64,000 nt of DNA from an uncultured Bacteroidota bacterium (GTDB lineage: Bacteria > Bacteroidota > Bacteroidia > Chitinophagales > Chitinophagaceae), in the NCBI GenBank assembly GCA_903887415.1, contig CAISPO010000071.1:88179-152178 (forward strand), in the 5' to 3' direction. Under the pieces are notes generated by a model, which did not search any database, was not told where the DNA came from, and was given only the letters and a program-made list of their open reading frames with translations. The position numbers and the translations under genes were made by a program. Of the stretch, positions 33,643 to 43,326 are shown piece after piece. The first letter of the stretch is position 1, and every line of letters starts with the position of its first letter.

Positions 33643-34949
33643 TTCCTGTCTTTATCCAGCCATACAACTTCAAACACTCCGGAAGCTATACTCACATGGC
33701 CGGCTAAGGGAAATGCCAATGCCGCAGGCAACGCAGGTGCGCCATTGATCATTACAACTGATATGGCCCCATTTGTTGACCTTAACAGCAACGGCATTTA
33801 TGAACCGCTGTCGGGCGAATATCCCGATATTAAGGGAGACCAGGCATTATGGTGGGTATTCAGCGATAATGGACCCACGCATACCGTTACTCACGGCAGG
33901 CCGATGGGTGTTGAAGTGCAGTCGATGGCGTATGCATACAGCAGGGGCACACTGATCGACAATGTTGTTTACTATGATTATAAAATAATTAACCGGTCTC
34001 TTAACTCATATTCCGGCATGAGGTTTGGGTTGTGGGACGATACGAACCTGGGGTATTATGACGATGGTTTCCTTGGTTGTGATTCTGTATATAGAATGGG
34101 TATTACCTACAATGGTACAAGTGATGACGGGGCATTGGCGTCCCCCTCGCACCCTCCAAACTCTTACGGAACAGATATACCGGTAGCAGGGATGACCATG
34201 GTTGTTGTGCCGGGCGACGCAGGTACTACATATGTTCCCGCAGGCAGTTTTATATATTATGATGATGGCACTACACCAACCGTAGATACCCAATTTAATA
34301 ACTACCTGCACGCCAAACACGGTAATGGCGTACATTATGTGCACGATACTACAGGAAACGACTTCATGGGCACACTCTCAGGGCCTGACTGCGATTTTGT
34401 TTTCACTGGAGACCCGGCCGATACAGCGCAGTGGTCTGAATGTTCCAGACATGACCATCCCGGCGACAGGAGATTTATACTCACCACTGGCGATTTCAAT
34501 CTTAGTGCAGGCGGAAGCCAGCATTTTGTCGTTGCGCTTGTGACAACTAACCCCGACACCCTGAACGGGTGCAGTCATATAAGTTTCGATAGCATTAGGA
34601 TTGTCGCGGACACAGCATGGGCAGTTTACTACAATCCGCCACCGCCAAATGTCGTTGAAAACACTAACCTACCTGAAGCAGTAAAAATATATCCTAACCC
34701 CACTACTGGCAATATTGTCATCCAGGGAGCGGAACATGTATCGATTAATGTTTACAACGTCTTTGGCCAGATTATTAAAAAATCATATGATGCAAACGAA
34801 ATCTCAATAGCCGAATTCCCGGCAGGCGTGTATTTAATCAAACTATTTGACGAGCAGGGCCGCGTCATGAAACAAGATAAGATTATCAAGCTATAAATAA
34901 AACACACCGAACTAGTAATCAAAAACCTTTGCAAACCCACGCTTGGGCT

Positions 34950-34988
34950 GGCAATGCTTTGCGCGATGTACTGGATGTGAGGGAGTGA
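34950..34988 (+). repeat. 39-bp direct repeat, right copy
   Basis: Identical to 29187-29225, that is GNALRDVLDVRE and the stop of the permease gene. It has no coding role here. It ends 3 bp before the stop codon of the convergent Kir gene, which is probably where the permease gene originally ended. Confidence 0.95.
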
Positions 34989-34991
34989 GTA

Positions 34992-35975
34992 TTATCGCGC
35001 TTCAGCGTTTACCTTCTCTGGCATCTCTACCAGCTCATATGCGTTGATCTTATCGAGTTCCATAACGGTATAGTCGCCGTCGGGCGCACGCCCAAACATC
35101 GGAAGGAATTTAGCACCATAAACAACCTGGTTATAACTATAAGAAGTGCGCTGCTGCACGATGTTAGAAAAATGGTCATCGAATGCCTTTATGGTCACGA
35201 TCACCTCCATCTGTGTTTCTGTTACATCATTTTTTGTATAATGATATAATGGGCTTTCTTCTGTGATGGCATGTACCGATGTCCAGCTAAGCGCCAGCGA
35301 TTGTATCTTTGATAACTCCAGGTGCAGGGGGTAGAATTTAGTAACGGTTTTGCCGTTTTCTTTCACGTGCAGCGCCAGGGTGGCCTGCGCTTCCACATCG
35401 GTGAGATGGTTATTTTTGTAAGTAGCCACCCGGAACATGACTGCCTTACCATCTTTAAATGGTGTAATAATAATGTTAGGGCTGAACAGCAGGTAAGCTC
35501 GCGGCCTCGAAAAACGGCCATAAATAAGGCCGGTCATTATCGCAAAAACCAGTATTCCAACCAGGGATTCAACCGATGCAATAGAGTTGGTCATCATTCC
35601 CGATGGCGCTACGCGACCATAGCCAACTGTAGTGAGCGTTTGAGAGCTAAAGAAAAATGCCTCCATGAATTGCCCGAAAAAAGTCTTTGCCCCATCACCA
35701 CCTACAAGATGCTCCACACCGGTAAGAAAGTAAACTACAGCAAAGAAGAAATTGATGCTGGTGTAAAGAGCGAGTACAAAAATGGCGAAATGGCTGCGCT
35801 TCATACGCAGCAACGTGTGGTACACACTAGTGCGCTCCCAAACCGGTATGCCCCTTTTTTTGAGATTATTAGTCCCGTCCGGGTTTACCAGCCTGCCGCC
35901 CTCTATACTGCTGTTGGCGCCAAAACCAGTATTATCGATATCTCTTAACCGCTGCCTGTGATTACCTACGGCCAT
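34992..35975 (-). CDS. Inward-rectifier potassium channel (KirBac family)
   Basis: A 327-residue channel subunit. Two membrane helices (about 62-86 and 132-155) flank the pore loop with selectivity filter TVGYG at 116-120 in SSQTLTTVGYGR. The C-terminal half is the cytoplasmic Kir immunoglobulin-like domain (RPRAYLLFSPNIIITPFKDGKAVMFRVATYKNNHLTDVEAQATL, DDHFSNIVQQRTSYSYNQVVYGAKF). KirBac channels form K+-selective tetramers. Its 5' end overlaps the flippase gene by 14 bp, so it is the last gene of a YfhO-flippase-Kir operon, an unexpected grouping. Confidence 0.93.
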   Translation of the reverse strand: MAVGNHRQRLRDIDNTGFGANSSIEGGRLVNPDGTNNLKKRGIPVWERTSVYHTLLRMKRSHFAIFVLALYTSINFFFAVVYFLTGVEHLVGGDGAKTFFGQFMEAFFFSSQTLTTVGYGRVAPSGMMTNSIASVESLVGILVFAIMTGLIYGRFSRPRAYLLFSPNIIITPFKDGKAVMFRVATYKNNHLTDVEAQATLALHVKENGKTVTKFYPLHLELSKIQSLALSWTSVHAITEESPLYHYTKNDVTETQMEVIVTIKAFDDHFSNIVQQRTSYSYNQVVYGAKFLPMFGRAPDGDYTVMELDKINAYELVEMPEKVNAEAR

Positions 35976-37383
35976 AATTACTTTGCTTTTTATACTCCAT
36001 GAGCAGCGAAATACTGATCATAGCAATCATCGCTATCCCACCCAAAATTAATGGAATAATGCCGGTAAAGTACAGGTTGGCCGCATAACGAATGGCTATG
36101 AACAATGAGGCAAAAACAATGAGCTTAATGATCCAGTTCACATAAGGTATCAGTTTTAGAATGCTGGTGTCCACCAATTTAGCAGCATAAAAAAGATAAA
36201 AAGCAGCCTGTGCGTACGTGGAAATAACAAAACTTAGCGCTACCCCCGGAAGCCCTTTCCAGAGGTATAATGGATATATAAGGGCGCAAGCCAGCAGGAG
36301 GTCGCCCAGGGAACCTATATTAATGATGCTGCCTTTATGCATCCGCTGTAAGATAGTGGTGAAGTGATAAGCCCGCACCGGCAAGACCAATAATGAAACC
36401 ATGAAGATCGGGACAGCAGGCCTGTATTGCTCACCCAGCAGGCCGATGAGCAGTGGCGCCCCATAAAAGAACAGGAAAAAGAAAACAGGGAAAACAATGC
36501 ACGACAACACCCTGCCCAATTGGTTCATCAATTGAATGGCATCTTCAGTTTCATTTTTCTTGCTTCCCCTGGCTAACTGAATCAGCACAGCGCTGCCGGC
36601 AGCGCCAAGAAGCAGGGGCAGAAACGGAATGGGTTGCGAGCCGTTATAATAAATAGCCGATAATTGTGCGCTGAGCGCCAGCGAAATAACAAACTTATCA
36701 ATGTAACCAAACAGCACTTGCGTTACATCATACAGTCCCAGGTGCAGCCATAGGGTGCGTATCTTGCCCACATGGTATTGTTCATCATGCTCTTCCTCAT
36801 TGTACCGCTGCATATCGGCAATTGCTACGCCTGCATAGGCGCATAACCTCAATACAGTGATCACTAATAAATAACTAAATAAAGTTTGCAGTGAGAACCC
36901 ATGCCCCAGCACATACCAGTGTATTGCACAGAAAGCAGCTGAGTAAACGATATTAGTACCAACAAGCCAGGTGTAATTCCGGAATACAATAAGGGAGGAT
37001 TCGAAGATAATTACCAGCGTATAGCACAGCAGGAACAGAAAAGGAATGATAAATGAAATATGCAGCGCATTGCATTGCATCACGGCAAAGATGCCTGCAA
37101 GAACTATTACCCACACAGCGTAGAATACGTATTGCCTTGCTTTGATGCTGTTCAGCAGCTTCATAACAAAGCCCGGCCGGTAAGTGACTGCCAGCACATG
37201 AATACCCATGCAGGCGATAGGGGCCAGCACATAAAGCTGTATCCAGAAGTGCTGGTAATTGCCATAAGTGGCCTGCGGCAGGTGCCTGGAATACCAGATC
37301 ACCACCAGCAGGTTTGCCAGAGATGGAAAAACCCTGGCTATGAATATGAAAAACGAATTACTGAATAACGTGCTATTCTTCAC
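35962..37383 (-). CDS. Polysaccharide flippase-like membrane protein (MOP superfamily)
   Basis: A 473-residue integral membrane protein with about 12-14 helices. The start NSFFIFIARVFPSLANLLVVIWYSRHLPQATYGNYQHFWIQ and DKFVISLALSAQLSAIYYNGSQPIPFLPLL match Wzx-type flippases, which move lipid-linked oligosaccharide or teichoic-like units across the inner membrane. Specific substrate unknown. It starts 21 bp after YfhO and overlaps the Kir gene by 14 bp, consistent with one transcript. A lipid-II-type or other MOP transporter is an alternative. Confidence 0.8.
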   Translation of the reverse strand: MKNSTLFSNSFFIFIARVFPSLANLLVVIWYSRHLPQATYGNYQHFWIQLYVLAPIACMGIHVLAVTYRPGFVMKLLNSIKARQYVFYAVWVIVLAGIFAVMQCNALHISFIIPFLFLLCYTLVIIFESSLIVFRNYTWLVGTNIVYSAAFCAIHWYVLGHGFSLQTLFSYLLVITVLRLCAYAGVAIADMQRYNEEEHDEQYHVGKIRTLWLHLGLYDVTQVLFGYIDKFVISLALSAQLSAIYYNGSQPIPFLPLLLGAAGSAVLIQLARGSKKNETEDAIQLMNQLGRVLSCIVFPVFFFLFFYGAPLLIGLLGEQYRPAVPIFMVSLLVLPVRAYHFTTILQRMHKGSIINIGSLGDLLLACALIYPLYLWKGLPGVALSFVISTYAQAAFYLFYAAKLVDTSILKLIPYVNWIIKLIVFASLFIAIRYAANLYFTGIIPLILGGIAMIAMISISLLMEYKKQSNYGRR

Positions 37384-37404
37384 ATTCCGGGGCTTGTTTT
37401 AAAC

Positions 37405-39858
37405 TTACTTTTGTGCTGGAAGCGAATCTTTCTTAACCAACGGGTACAGTGAACTGAGGCACAGCAATATCAGCAGTATGCTGCTGATGATGGCTATCTT
37501 CTGGCCGGTATAGAAGCTGGCCGGTGCAAAATGGAACGCTATAGTATGATTGCCTGCCGGTACTTTTATAGCACGGAGCACATAGTCGGCCTTCATGATC
37601 GGTGTTTCTTTCCCATCCACAGTTGCCGTCCAGCCCTTTGAATAATAGATATCAGAGAACACTGCCAGTCCTTCCTTTGAGTTGCTGGATGTAAATGACA
37701 GGTCATCAAGGCCATACTTAGCCAACTTCACATATGCCGCGCTATCTTTTCCAAAAGTATAATTGCCCATAGCGTCCTTAAAGGAAGTCCGCATAACAGC
37801 GGTCTTCTTCGGGTCAAAATCAGTAGGCTGCGCCGTCGTATCCCCAATATTGGCTGCCTTTAGGCCATCCATTTCCTCATCAGCAGTATTTGCCCACTTC
37901 ACATCGTTTACAAACCACGCATTGCCGCAGGCATCTGGGTTGGGCCGTACCATAGAGGGGCTGCCCTTTCGTCCCAGGATAATGTACTTTGTATTAAGCA
38001 TGTTCAGCACTTGCGCGTTAAAGCCACGGCTCATTTGGCGCTCTATCAGGTCCTGGTATATCTCCATTTTGGCGGGGTGATAACCGCCTATACATTTATG
38101 AAAATATGCCTGCCATGCATTATTATAAGGATCTCCATGATCGTTTGACAGGTCCAGTACACGATAATAAGGGTCCGGGTCTTTCAGTATCTGCAGGTCC
38201 ACCTGGCGGGGAGTAAATACATTCTCGTACTCAGATGCGTCCACATATTTCGTATCGTTCAGGTAGGCAAATGAAACCGCCCACATATCAATGAGAATGA
38301 TCGCCGCCAGGCCGCCTATCATCACCCCGATCTTGATCTTGTCTTTTATAAACGCCCACAACAGCCCTGTCGCTATCAGTATGTAAATGGCGCTTTTAAA
38401 ACCACTTGCCATAGCCAATGCGGCACGGTCTCCCTTCAGCAGTTTTACCATTTCAGGTTGCATCTGAGCATCTTCGCCACCGGTAAAATTAAAGAACGCA
38501 CTACCGCCAACACCAAGTATCAGGCATAGCCCCGCAGTAATGCCTGCTGCTATTTTCACATCCTTCCAGAGTTTGGCAGGGTTGTTTTTCTGGTCTATCA
38601 CCTCCTGCACCGCCCATATGCCCAGCAACGGGAAAAGGAATTGCGGTATCACCAGCGCCATTGATGGTGTCCTGAATTTGTTTAGGTAAGGCAAGTGATC
38701 AAAGAGGAAATAGTTGATGCCCTCAAAATTACTGCCCCACGATAGCATAATACAAATGGCAGTAGCAACGGCTATCCACCATTTATGCGGGGAGCGGATA
38801 ACGATAAGCCCAAGTACAAACAGGAAACAGATGACCGCGCCAAAATAAACCGGCCCGCTGATAAACGGCTGCGGCCCCCAGTAAAGCGGCAACTCTTCCG
38901 GGCTACCTCCATGCTCTTCAAGAAATTTTTGTGTTGCGGGCGCTTTATCCGCCGACTCACCTGATGCGCCGCCGTACAAATAAGGGATCATAATGCAGAA
39001 CGTCTCACCTATACCATTGCTCCAACGGAATGCGTATTCTTTGTCAAGGCCTCCATTTGCTTTCTTATCATGCCCGGACAGCTCGCTGGAGCCCCCGCGC
39101 ATAGTCTCCTTTGCATATTCGTTAGTTGTCAATATAGAAGGCATACTTGGCCCCACACCGATTGCCGTAGCTGCGGCAGCCACCAGGCAGGAAATGAAAA
39201 ATTGCTTTATCCGCCCTTCTTTAATAGCAATGAATAACATGCCCACCCCAAAACAAGCGAACATAATAAAGGAATAATAGATCACCTGGAAGTGGTTATT
39301 ACTGAAGATCAGCGACATCACCACTCCAAGCAACGCTCCTCCGGTCAGCCATTTTTCCCGGAATACAAGATAAAAACCAGCCAGCGCAGCCGGCAAATAG
39401 GCCAATGTCATCATTTTGGTGTCGTGTCCTACCGCTATAATAATACCATTATAAGAAGAGAACGCATAAGCCACTCCACCCACCATTGCCAGCCATTTAT
39501 TCACCTTCAGCACCCGCAGGAGGATATAAAAACAGAGCATGGCAATAAAAAAGAAATATGCGGGTTTGCCGATCACCTGTAGCACATTCTGCACATAGGC
39601 TATATAATTGGTGTTCGCCCGGCCCATATAGGTAGTATAAGTAGGCATACCACCAAACATACTGTTTGACCACAATACGTCTTTGCCCGTTGAGTCGTGG
39701 TAAGCCATAGCCTCATGTGCCATCCCCATCCAGTGGGTATTATCACTGCCTAGCATCTTTTTGCCCTGCAACTGAGGATAGCAGTAAGCCAGCGACAACA
39801 CTATAAAAGCAACCACAGCGAGGATATCGATCCTCATTTTCTTGAAATCTAATTGCAT
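37405..39858 (-). CDS. YfhO-family membrane protein
   Basis: An 817-residue membrane protein with about 12 helices in the first 530 residues (MLGSDNTHWMGMAHEAMAYHDSTGKDVLWSNSMFGGMPTYTTY is a typical large first loop) and a C-terminal soluble domain of about 250 residues (DPYYRVLDLSNDHGDPYNN, HKCIGGYHPAKMEIYQDLIERQMSRG, YYSKGWTATVDGKETPIMKADYVLRAIKVPAGNHTIAFHF). This architecture is the YfhO family (Pfam 09586), linked in other bacteria to glycosylation of cell-wall polymers as GT-C-like enzymes. It heads the operon with a flippase, fitting an envelope-glycan role. Promoter box TATTTTTG lies 18 bp upstream. Confidence 0.88.
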   Translation of the reverse strand: MQLDFKKMRIDILAVVAFIVLSLAYCYPQLQGKKMLGSDNTHWMGMAHEAMAYHDSTGKDVLWSNSMFGGMPTYTTYMGRANTNYIAYVQNVLQVIGKPAYFFFIAMLCFYILLRVLKVNKWLAMVGGVAYAFSSYNGIIIAVGHDTKMMTLAYLPAALAGFYLVFREKWLTGGALLGVVMSLIFSNNHFQVIYYSFIMFACFGVGMLFIAIKEGRIKQFFISCLVAAAATAIGVGPSMPSILTTNEYAKETMRGGSSELSGHDKKANGGLDKEYAFRWSNGIGETFCIMIPYLYGGASGESADKAPATQKFLEEHGGSPEELPLYWGPQPFISGPVYFGAVICFLFVLGLIVIRSPHKWWIAVATAICIMLSWGSNFEGINYFLFDHLPYLNKFRTPSMALVIPQFLFPLLGIWAVQEVIDQKNNPAKLWKDVKIAAGITAGLCLILGVGGSAFFNFTGGEDAQMQPEMVKLLKGDRAALAMASGFKSAIYILIATGLLWAFIKDKIKIGVMIGGLAAIILIDMWAVSFAYLNDTKYVDASEYENVFTPRQVDLQILKDPDPYYRVLDLSNDHGDPYNNAWQAYFHKCIGGYHPAKMEIYQDLIERQMSRGFNAQVLNMLNTKYIILGRKGSPSMVRPNPDACGNAWFVNDVKWANTADEEMDGLKAANIGDTTAQPTDFDPKKTAVMRTSFKDAMGNYTFGKDSAAYVKLAKYGLDDLSFTSSNSKEGLAVFSDIYYSKGWTATVDGKETPIMKADYVLRAIKVPAGNHTIAFHFAPASFYTGQKIAIISSILLILLCLSSLYPLVKKDSLPAQK

Positions 39859-39876
39859 AAAAGCCTTTTAACGAAA

Positions 39877-39884
39877 CAAAAATA
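39877..39884 (-). promoter_or_regulatory. -7 promoter box (TATTTTTG) of the YfhO operon
   Basis: Minus-strand TATTTTTG matches TAnnTTTG and lies 18 bp before the ATG at 39858. No -33 element was recognised. Confidence 0.5.
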
Positions 39885-40077
39885 AACGTTCTGGTCGCTT
39901 ATCGAAATTAAAACACGAAAAACATTTGGTGAAGTAACGGAAATAAGGCACTCATGTTGCTTTTAGGGCGGTTAATAATGGTTAATTGTATGCGATGCTT
40001 CATATAGAGTCAAATCTAACACAACAACTTTTCCACCTTTTAACCCTCCAAACTTTTAAGTTATCAACCTTTCAACT

Positions 40078-40085
40078 TACTTTTG
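40078..40085 (+). promoter_or_regulatory. -7 promoter box (TACTTTTG) of the E1 dehydrogenase gene
   Basis: TACTTTTG lies 8 bp before the ATG at 40094, so the transcript would have a leader of only about 4 nt. It follows a tract of degenerate AACCTTTC-like octamers (40030-40077). Confidence 0.5.
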
Positions 40086-40093
40086 CCGCCCTG

Positions 40094-42145
40094 ATGCTGC
40101 CTAAGGAACTACTCTTAAAAGCGTACCGACTGATGATGACCGCTAAAGCAATGGCGGAGATCTATGATGCCAACCGGCAGGTATGCAAGTATGTCCACAG
40201 CACATCACGGGGCCACGAAGCTATACAGTTGGCCACCGGTTTCCTCCTGCAACCCTGCGACTTCGTAAGTCCGTATTACCGGGACGAAAGCCTGATGCTG
40301 GGCATGGGCTACCGCCCATACGAGATGATGCTGCAACTGCTGGCGAAGGGCGACGACCCATTCACAGGAGGGCGGGAGTACTACAATCACCCGAACATCC
40401 GCCGCAAAGGCTATCCTACTATTATACACCAGAGCAGCGCTACCGGTATGCAGGCTATTCCCACAACGGGCATAGCACAAGGCATACAATACCGGGAAAA
40501 GGAAAAATTATCTGACTACCCTGTTCCTCCGGTCACCATCTGCTCTCTGGGCGATGGCAGCGTTACCGAGGGCGAAGTGGGCGAGGCGTTCCAGTTTGCA
40601 GTACTGCACCAGTTACCTATTATATACCTCGTTCAGGATAACGACTGGGGAATATCGGTAAGCAGTGACGAGGCGCGTACTATGAACGCCTATGAATTTG
40701 CTGCTGGTTTCAAAGGAATGGAACGTCTGCAAGTTAACGGCAGTGACTTCACGGCCTCTTACCTGGCCATGGAACACACCATAGACTGGGTGCGCAAAAA
40801 CCGCAAGCCTATATTGGTACATGCCAAAGTGCCCCTGCTCGGTCATCATACGTCCGGAGTGCGAAAAGAATGGTACCGCACACCCGAAGACCTGGAGAAA
40901 CATGCTAAAGATGATCCAGGACCTAAGCTGAGGCTGCTGTTAATACAAAAAGGGGTACCCGATTCTGAGCTGAATAAAATAGAAGAAGAACAAAGAATAT
41001 ACGCCCAAAGCGAGTTTGATGCGGCGGTCGCGGCACCAGACCCGGATCCGCAGACTGTAACAAACCATGTTTACGTACCAACTCCCATAACCAAGGAAGT
41101 GGGCGACCGCTGCCCTGCTGGCCGTGAAAAGGTAGTAATGGTGGATGCCGCACTTCACGCGGTAGAGGAAATACTACAGGATCATCCTAATGCCCTCTTT
41201 TATGGACAAGATGTAGGCAAGCGCCTCGGCGGCGTTTTCCGTGAAGCGGCAACACTTGCTGATAAGTTCGGCGACAACCGTGTCTTTAACATGGCTATAC
41301 AAGAAGCCTATATTGTTGGCTCCACTGTTGGGCTGAATGCCGTTGGCCTGAAACCAATTGTAGAAGTTCAGTTTGCTGACTACATCTATCCCGGCTTCAA
41401 CCAATTAGTGACAGAAATCAGTAAATCCTGCTATCTGAGTTGCGGCAAGTTCCCGGTATCTATGGTGTTGCGGGTACCCATTGGCGCATACGGTGGCGGT
41501 GGCCCATACCATAGCGGCAGCGTAGAAAGCACACTGGCTACAATAAAGGGTATTAAAATAGCCTACCCCAGCAATGCCGCAGACATAAAAGGCCTCATTA
41601 AAGCGGCGTTCCTGGATGGCAATCCGGTAGTAATGCTGGAGCATAAAGGCCTGTACTGGAGCAAAGTGCCCGGCACCGAAGACGCCAAAACCGTAGAGCC
41701 TGCTCGTGATTATGTACTCCCCCTGGGCAAGGGCGCCGTGGTGCTGGAAGCCTCACAGGAAGCTATTGATAATGGCGAGTCCATATGTATCATTACCTAC
41801 GGCATGGGTGTTTACTGGGCAAAGAACGCAGCGAAGCAATTCCCGGGCAATGTAGAAGTGATAGACATCCGCACTATATACCCGCTCGATGAAGATCTGA
41901 TATTTAGCACCGTGAAAAAACACGGCAAGTGCATAGTACTCACCGAAGAGCAACTGCGCAACTCCTTCTGCGAAGCCCTCGCAGGCCGCATCGCCCAAAA
42001 CTGCTTCAAATACCTCGATGCACCCGTTCAAACCATAGGTGCCCTCGACCTACCAGCCGTACCAATGAATATGGGCCTCGAATTCGCAATGCTGCCTAAT
42101 GCAGATAAGGTTGCTATGAGGATTGGTGAATTATTGGGTTGGTAA
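40094..42145 (+). CDS. Fused alpha/beta E1 of a 2-oxoacid dehydrogenase
   Basis: A 683-residue fusion. The alpha part (about 1-335) has the thiamine diphosphate motif GDGSVTEGEVGEAF...VQDNDWGIS. The beta part (about 350-683) has FYGQDVGKRLGGVFREAATLADKFG, PIVEVQFADYIYPGFNQLVTE and VLRVPIGAYGGGGPYHSGSVE, as in branched-chain 2-oxoacid or pyruvate dehydrogenase E1 beta. The enzyme decarboxylates 2-oxoacids and acetylates or acylates E2-lipoate. Fused E1 is common in Bacteroidota. No E2/E3 genes are adjacent. The start at 40094 (MLPKELL) is chosen because the -7 box precedes it; the upstream 36 codons (from 39986) are repeat-derived. Confidence 0.9.
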   Translation: MLPKELLLKAYRLMMTAKAMAEIYDANRQVCKYVHSTSRGHEAIQLATGFLLQPCDFVSPYYRDESLMLGMGYRPYEMMLQLLAKGDDPFTGGREYYNHPNIRRKGYPTIIHQSSATGMQAIPTTGIAQGIQYREKEKLSDYPVPPVTICSLGDGSVTEGEVGEAFQFAVLHQLPIIYLVQDNDWGISVSSDEARTMNAYEFAAGFKGMERLQVNGSDFTASYLAMEHTIDWVRKNRKPILVHAKVPLLGHHTSGVRKEWYRTPEDLEKHAKDDPGPKLRLLLIQKGVPDSELNKIEEEQRIYAQSEFDAAVAAPDPDPQTVTNHVYVPTPITKEVGDRCPAGREKVVMVDAALHAVEEILQDHPNALFYGQDVGKRLGGVFREAATLADKFGDNRVFNMAIQEAYIVGSTVGLNAVGLKPIVEVQFADYIYPGFNQLVTEISKSCYLSCGKFPVSMVLRVPIGAYGGGGPYHSGSVESTLATIKGIKIAYPSNAADIKGLIKAAFLDGNPVVMLEHKGLYWSKVPGTEDAKTVEPARDYVLPLGKGAVVLEASQEAIDNGESICIITYGMGVYWAKNAAKQFPGNVEVIDIRTIYPLDEDLIFSTVKKHGKCIVLTEEQLRNSFCEALAGRIAQNCFKYLDAPVQTIGALDLPAVPMNMGLEFAMLPNADKVAMRIGELLGW

Positions 42146-42229
42146 AAAATATCCCCTTCCTTTTCCATACTTTTTTATTAATTTGGCTGCAAAACGGAAT
42201 GGGCCTATACCCCACCCGCTGATAAACTC

Positions 42230-43201
42230 ATGATTATGCCTCTATTGAAAAGCAGGAATATCTTTGGAATTGCCACTCTTGTATTGGTCTGCACAGCAAC
42301 CGGGAACCTCAACGCCCAGTTGCAGCACAACCAGTACCCCTGTTCCGAGTGCGCAGTACATGACAATAACGGCAATGACCTCAAAGGATTCATCATCCGC
42401 AATAAAAGAGACCTCTATACCAAGGGCGACATCGTTATCGCCGCCTCCGACAATAACTGGGGTTACCTGCAGATCAGGAGCGCCACCGTGCCATCTGTAA
42501 ATAAGACCGGCGAGAAGAAAGGCGAAATGAACTTTGCCGAGACGATCATGGCTACATTCGTGCTGAGCAAAACCAAGGACGGCGCACTGGCTAGCTGGTG
42601 GGCACGCGAAACCAACAACCCACAAGGCCCCCTCACCTCTAAAATGGTAAAAGAAGAAGGCGATGCCCCTGAAATACCCATCGTTCGCTACGAAGGTATG
42701 ATGCACGATCTCGAATCAAAAGCATTCACCATAGTTGAATATTCCAACAACCTTTACAACCAGCGCGATTACGACGTGCTCCTCAAAAACTACTTCCTCG
42801 TGGAGAATGGCGCAATAAAGAACAATGATGATTACAAATCCATCATCAGCTACTACAACGATTTTCTGAAGAAGTTCTCCTATGTGGATGATCCCATCCT
42901 TAGCAAAAGGTCTTTTATTACCTTGCTCACCGCCACAAGCGGCAATAAGTACATCGGCTACTTCAATATAGTTAACGGCAAACTCGCCGGCAAACTCGAG
43001 CCAATCGATTTCCAATACCAGAAAGACAAAGACACTCTTGTAAATAAGGTGTTTACCAAACTTACCGGCAGCACCGTATATGTTTACGGCGATGAAAATT
43101 TTGACCTAGAAAAGCCAATGGTAATGTATGCCCGCGAGCATGACCTAAAGCTCAAACGCCGCCATACCGACACACCAAAAAAGTTTAATGACGATAAATA
43201 A
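42230..43201 (+). CDS. Exported protein of unknown function
   Basis: A 323-residue protein with a signal peptide ending near NLNA (residues 1-29). The mature N-terminus has a CSEC pair and the sequence VHDNNGNDLKGFIIRNKRDLYTKGDIVIAASDNNWGYLQIR. The rest mixes strands and helices (IVRYEGMMHDLESKAFTIVEYSNNLYNQRDYDVLLKNYFLVENG, TLLTATSGNKYIGYFNIVNGKL). No recognised domain and no membrane helix in the mature part, so it is likely periplasmic. It is a single gene 84 bp after the E1 gene, ended by its own terminator. Confidence 0.7.
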   Translation: MIMPLLKSRNIFGIATLVLVCTATGNLNAQLQHNQYPCSECAVHDNNGNDLKGFIIRNKRDLYTKGDIVIAASDNNWGYLQIRSATVPSVNKTGEKKGEMNFAETIMATFVLSKTKDGALASWWARETNNPQGPLTSKMVKEEGDAPEIPIVRYEGMMHDLESKAFTIVEYSNNLYNQRDYDVLLKNYFLVENGAIKNNDDYKSIISYYNDFLKKFSYVDDPILSKRSFITLLTATSGNKYIGYFNIVNGKLAGKLEPIDFQYQKDKDTLVNKVFTKLTGSTVYVYGDENFDLEKPMVMYAREHDLKLKRRHTDTPKKFNDDK

Positions 43202-43207
43202 AGAACT

Positions 43208-43237
43208 CAAAAATCCCGGCTAATACCGGGGTTTTTG
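43208..43237 (+). terminator. Intrinsic terminator
   Basis: A stem of about 11 bp (43208-43219 with 43226-43237, one U-G pair) closes an ATA-type loop and ends in TTTTTG, following the unknown exported protein gene. Confidence 0.8.
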
Positions 43238-43283
43238 CTTAATGGACGTTACCATTAAACTTCCTCCCAAACTTTACACTCCA

Positions 43284-43304
43284 GACTTACGACTCTAGAC
43301 TATC
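43284..43304 (+). repeat. Three GACTTAC-type heptamers
   Basis: GACTTAC-GACTCTA-GACTATC head to tail upstream of the MNT gene; the last unit is 10 bp before its -7 box. Confidence 0.75.
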
Positions 43305-43314
43305 TTATTTTCTT

Positions 43315-43322
43315 TAAATTTG
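43315..43322 (+). promoter_or_regulatory. -7 box (TAAATTTG) four bases before the MNT gene ATG
   Basis: TAAATTTG is a full match to TAnnTTTG; the ATG at 43327 starts 4 bp after it, consistent with a leaderless transcript. Confidence 0.55.
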
Positions 43323-43326
43323 CACA

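Larger units (their letters stand above)
29351..34896 (+). pseudogene. T9SS-secreted protein gene, broken by a frameshift and a transposon
   Basis: The 5' part (29351-29735) starts with a signal peptide (ending HTIAQ) and VNINNVNARILVHGDMSWD; the 3' part (33643-34896) begins FLSLSSHTTS and continues NTPEAILTWPAKG, APFVDLNSNGIYEPLSGEYPDIKGDQALWWVF, ending in a type A sorting domain (VKIYPNPTTGNIVIQG...FPAGVYLIKLFDEQG). Removing the 3,899-bp transposon and one 8-bp target copy restores the join DRNDIFY-FLSLSS in frame. A separate +1 frameshift lies near 29585-29592: SGFDG should run into GGQLHIAAQTYRQSGNDYWPGP. The repaired gene would have 546 codons. Family members are Bacteroidota secreted proteins of unknown function. 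The 3' fragment has no signal peptide and is probably silent. Confidence 0.92.

Noticed and set aside
29187..34988. 39-bp repeats as a transposition target duplication
   Set aside because: Far too long for any known IS target duplication; the true 8-bp duplication is at 29728 and 33635.
39986..40093. Upstream extension of the E1 dehydrogenase (36 codons)
   Set aside because: It lies in a repeat tract and before the -7 box at 40078; the domain starts at MLPKELL.
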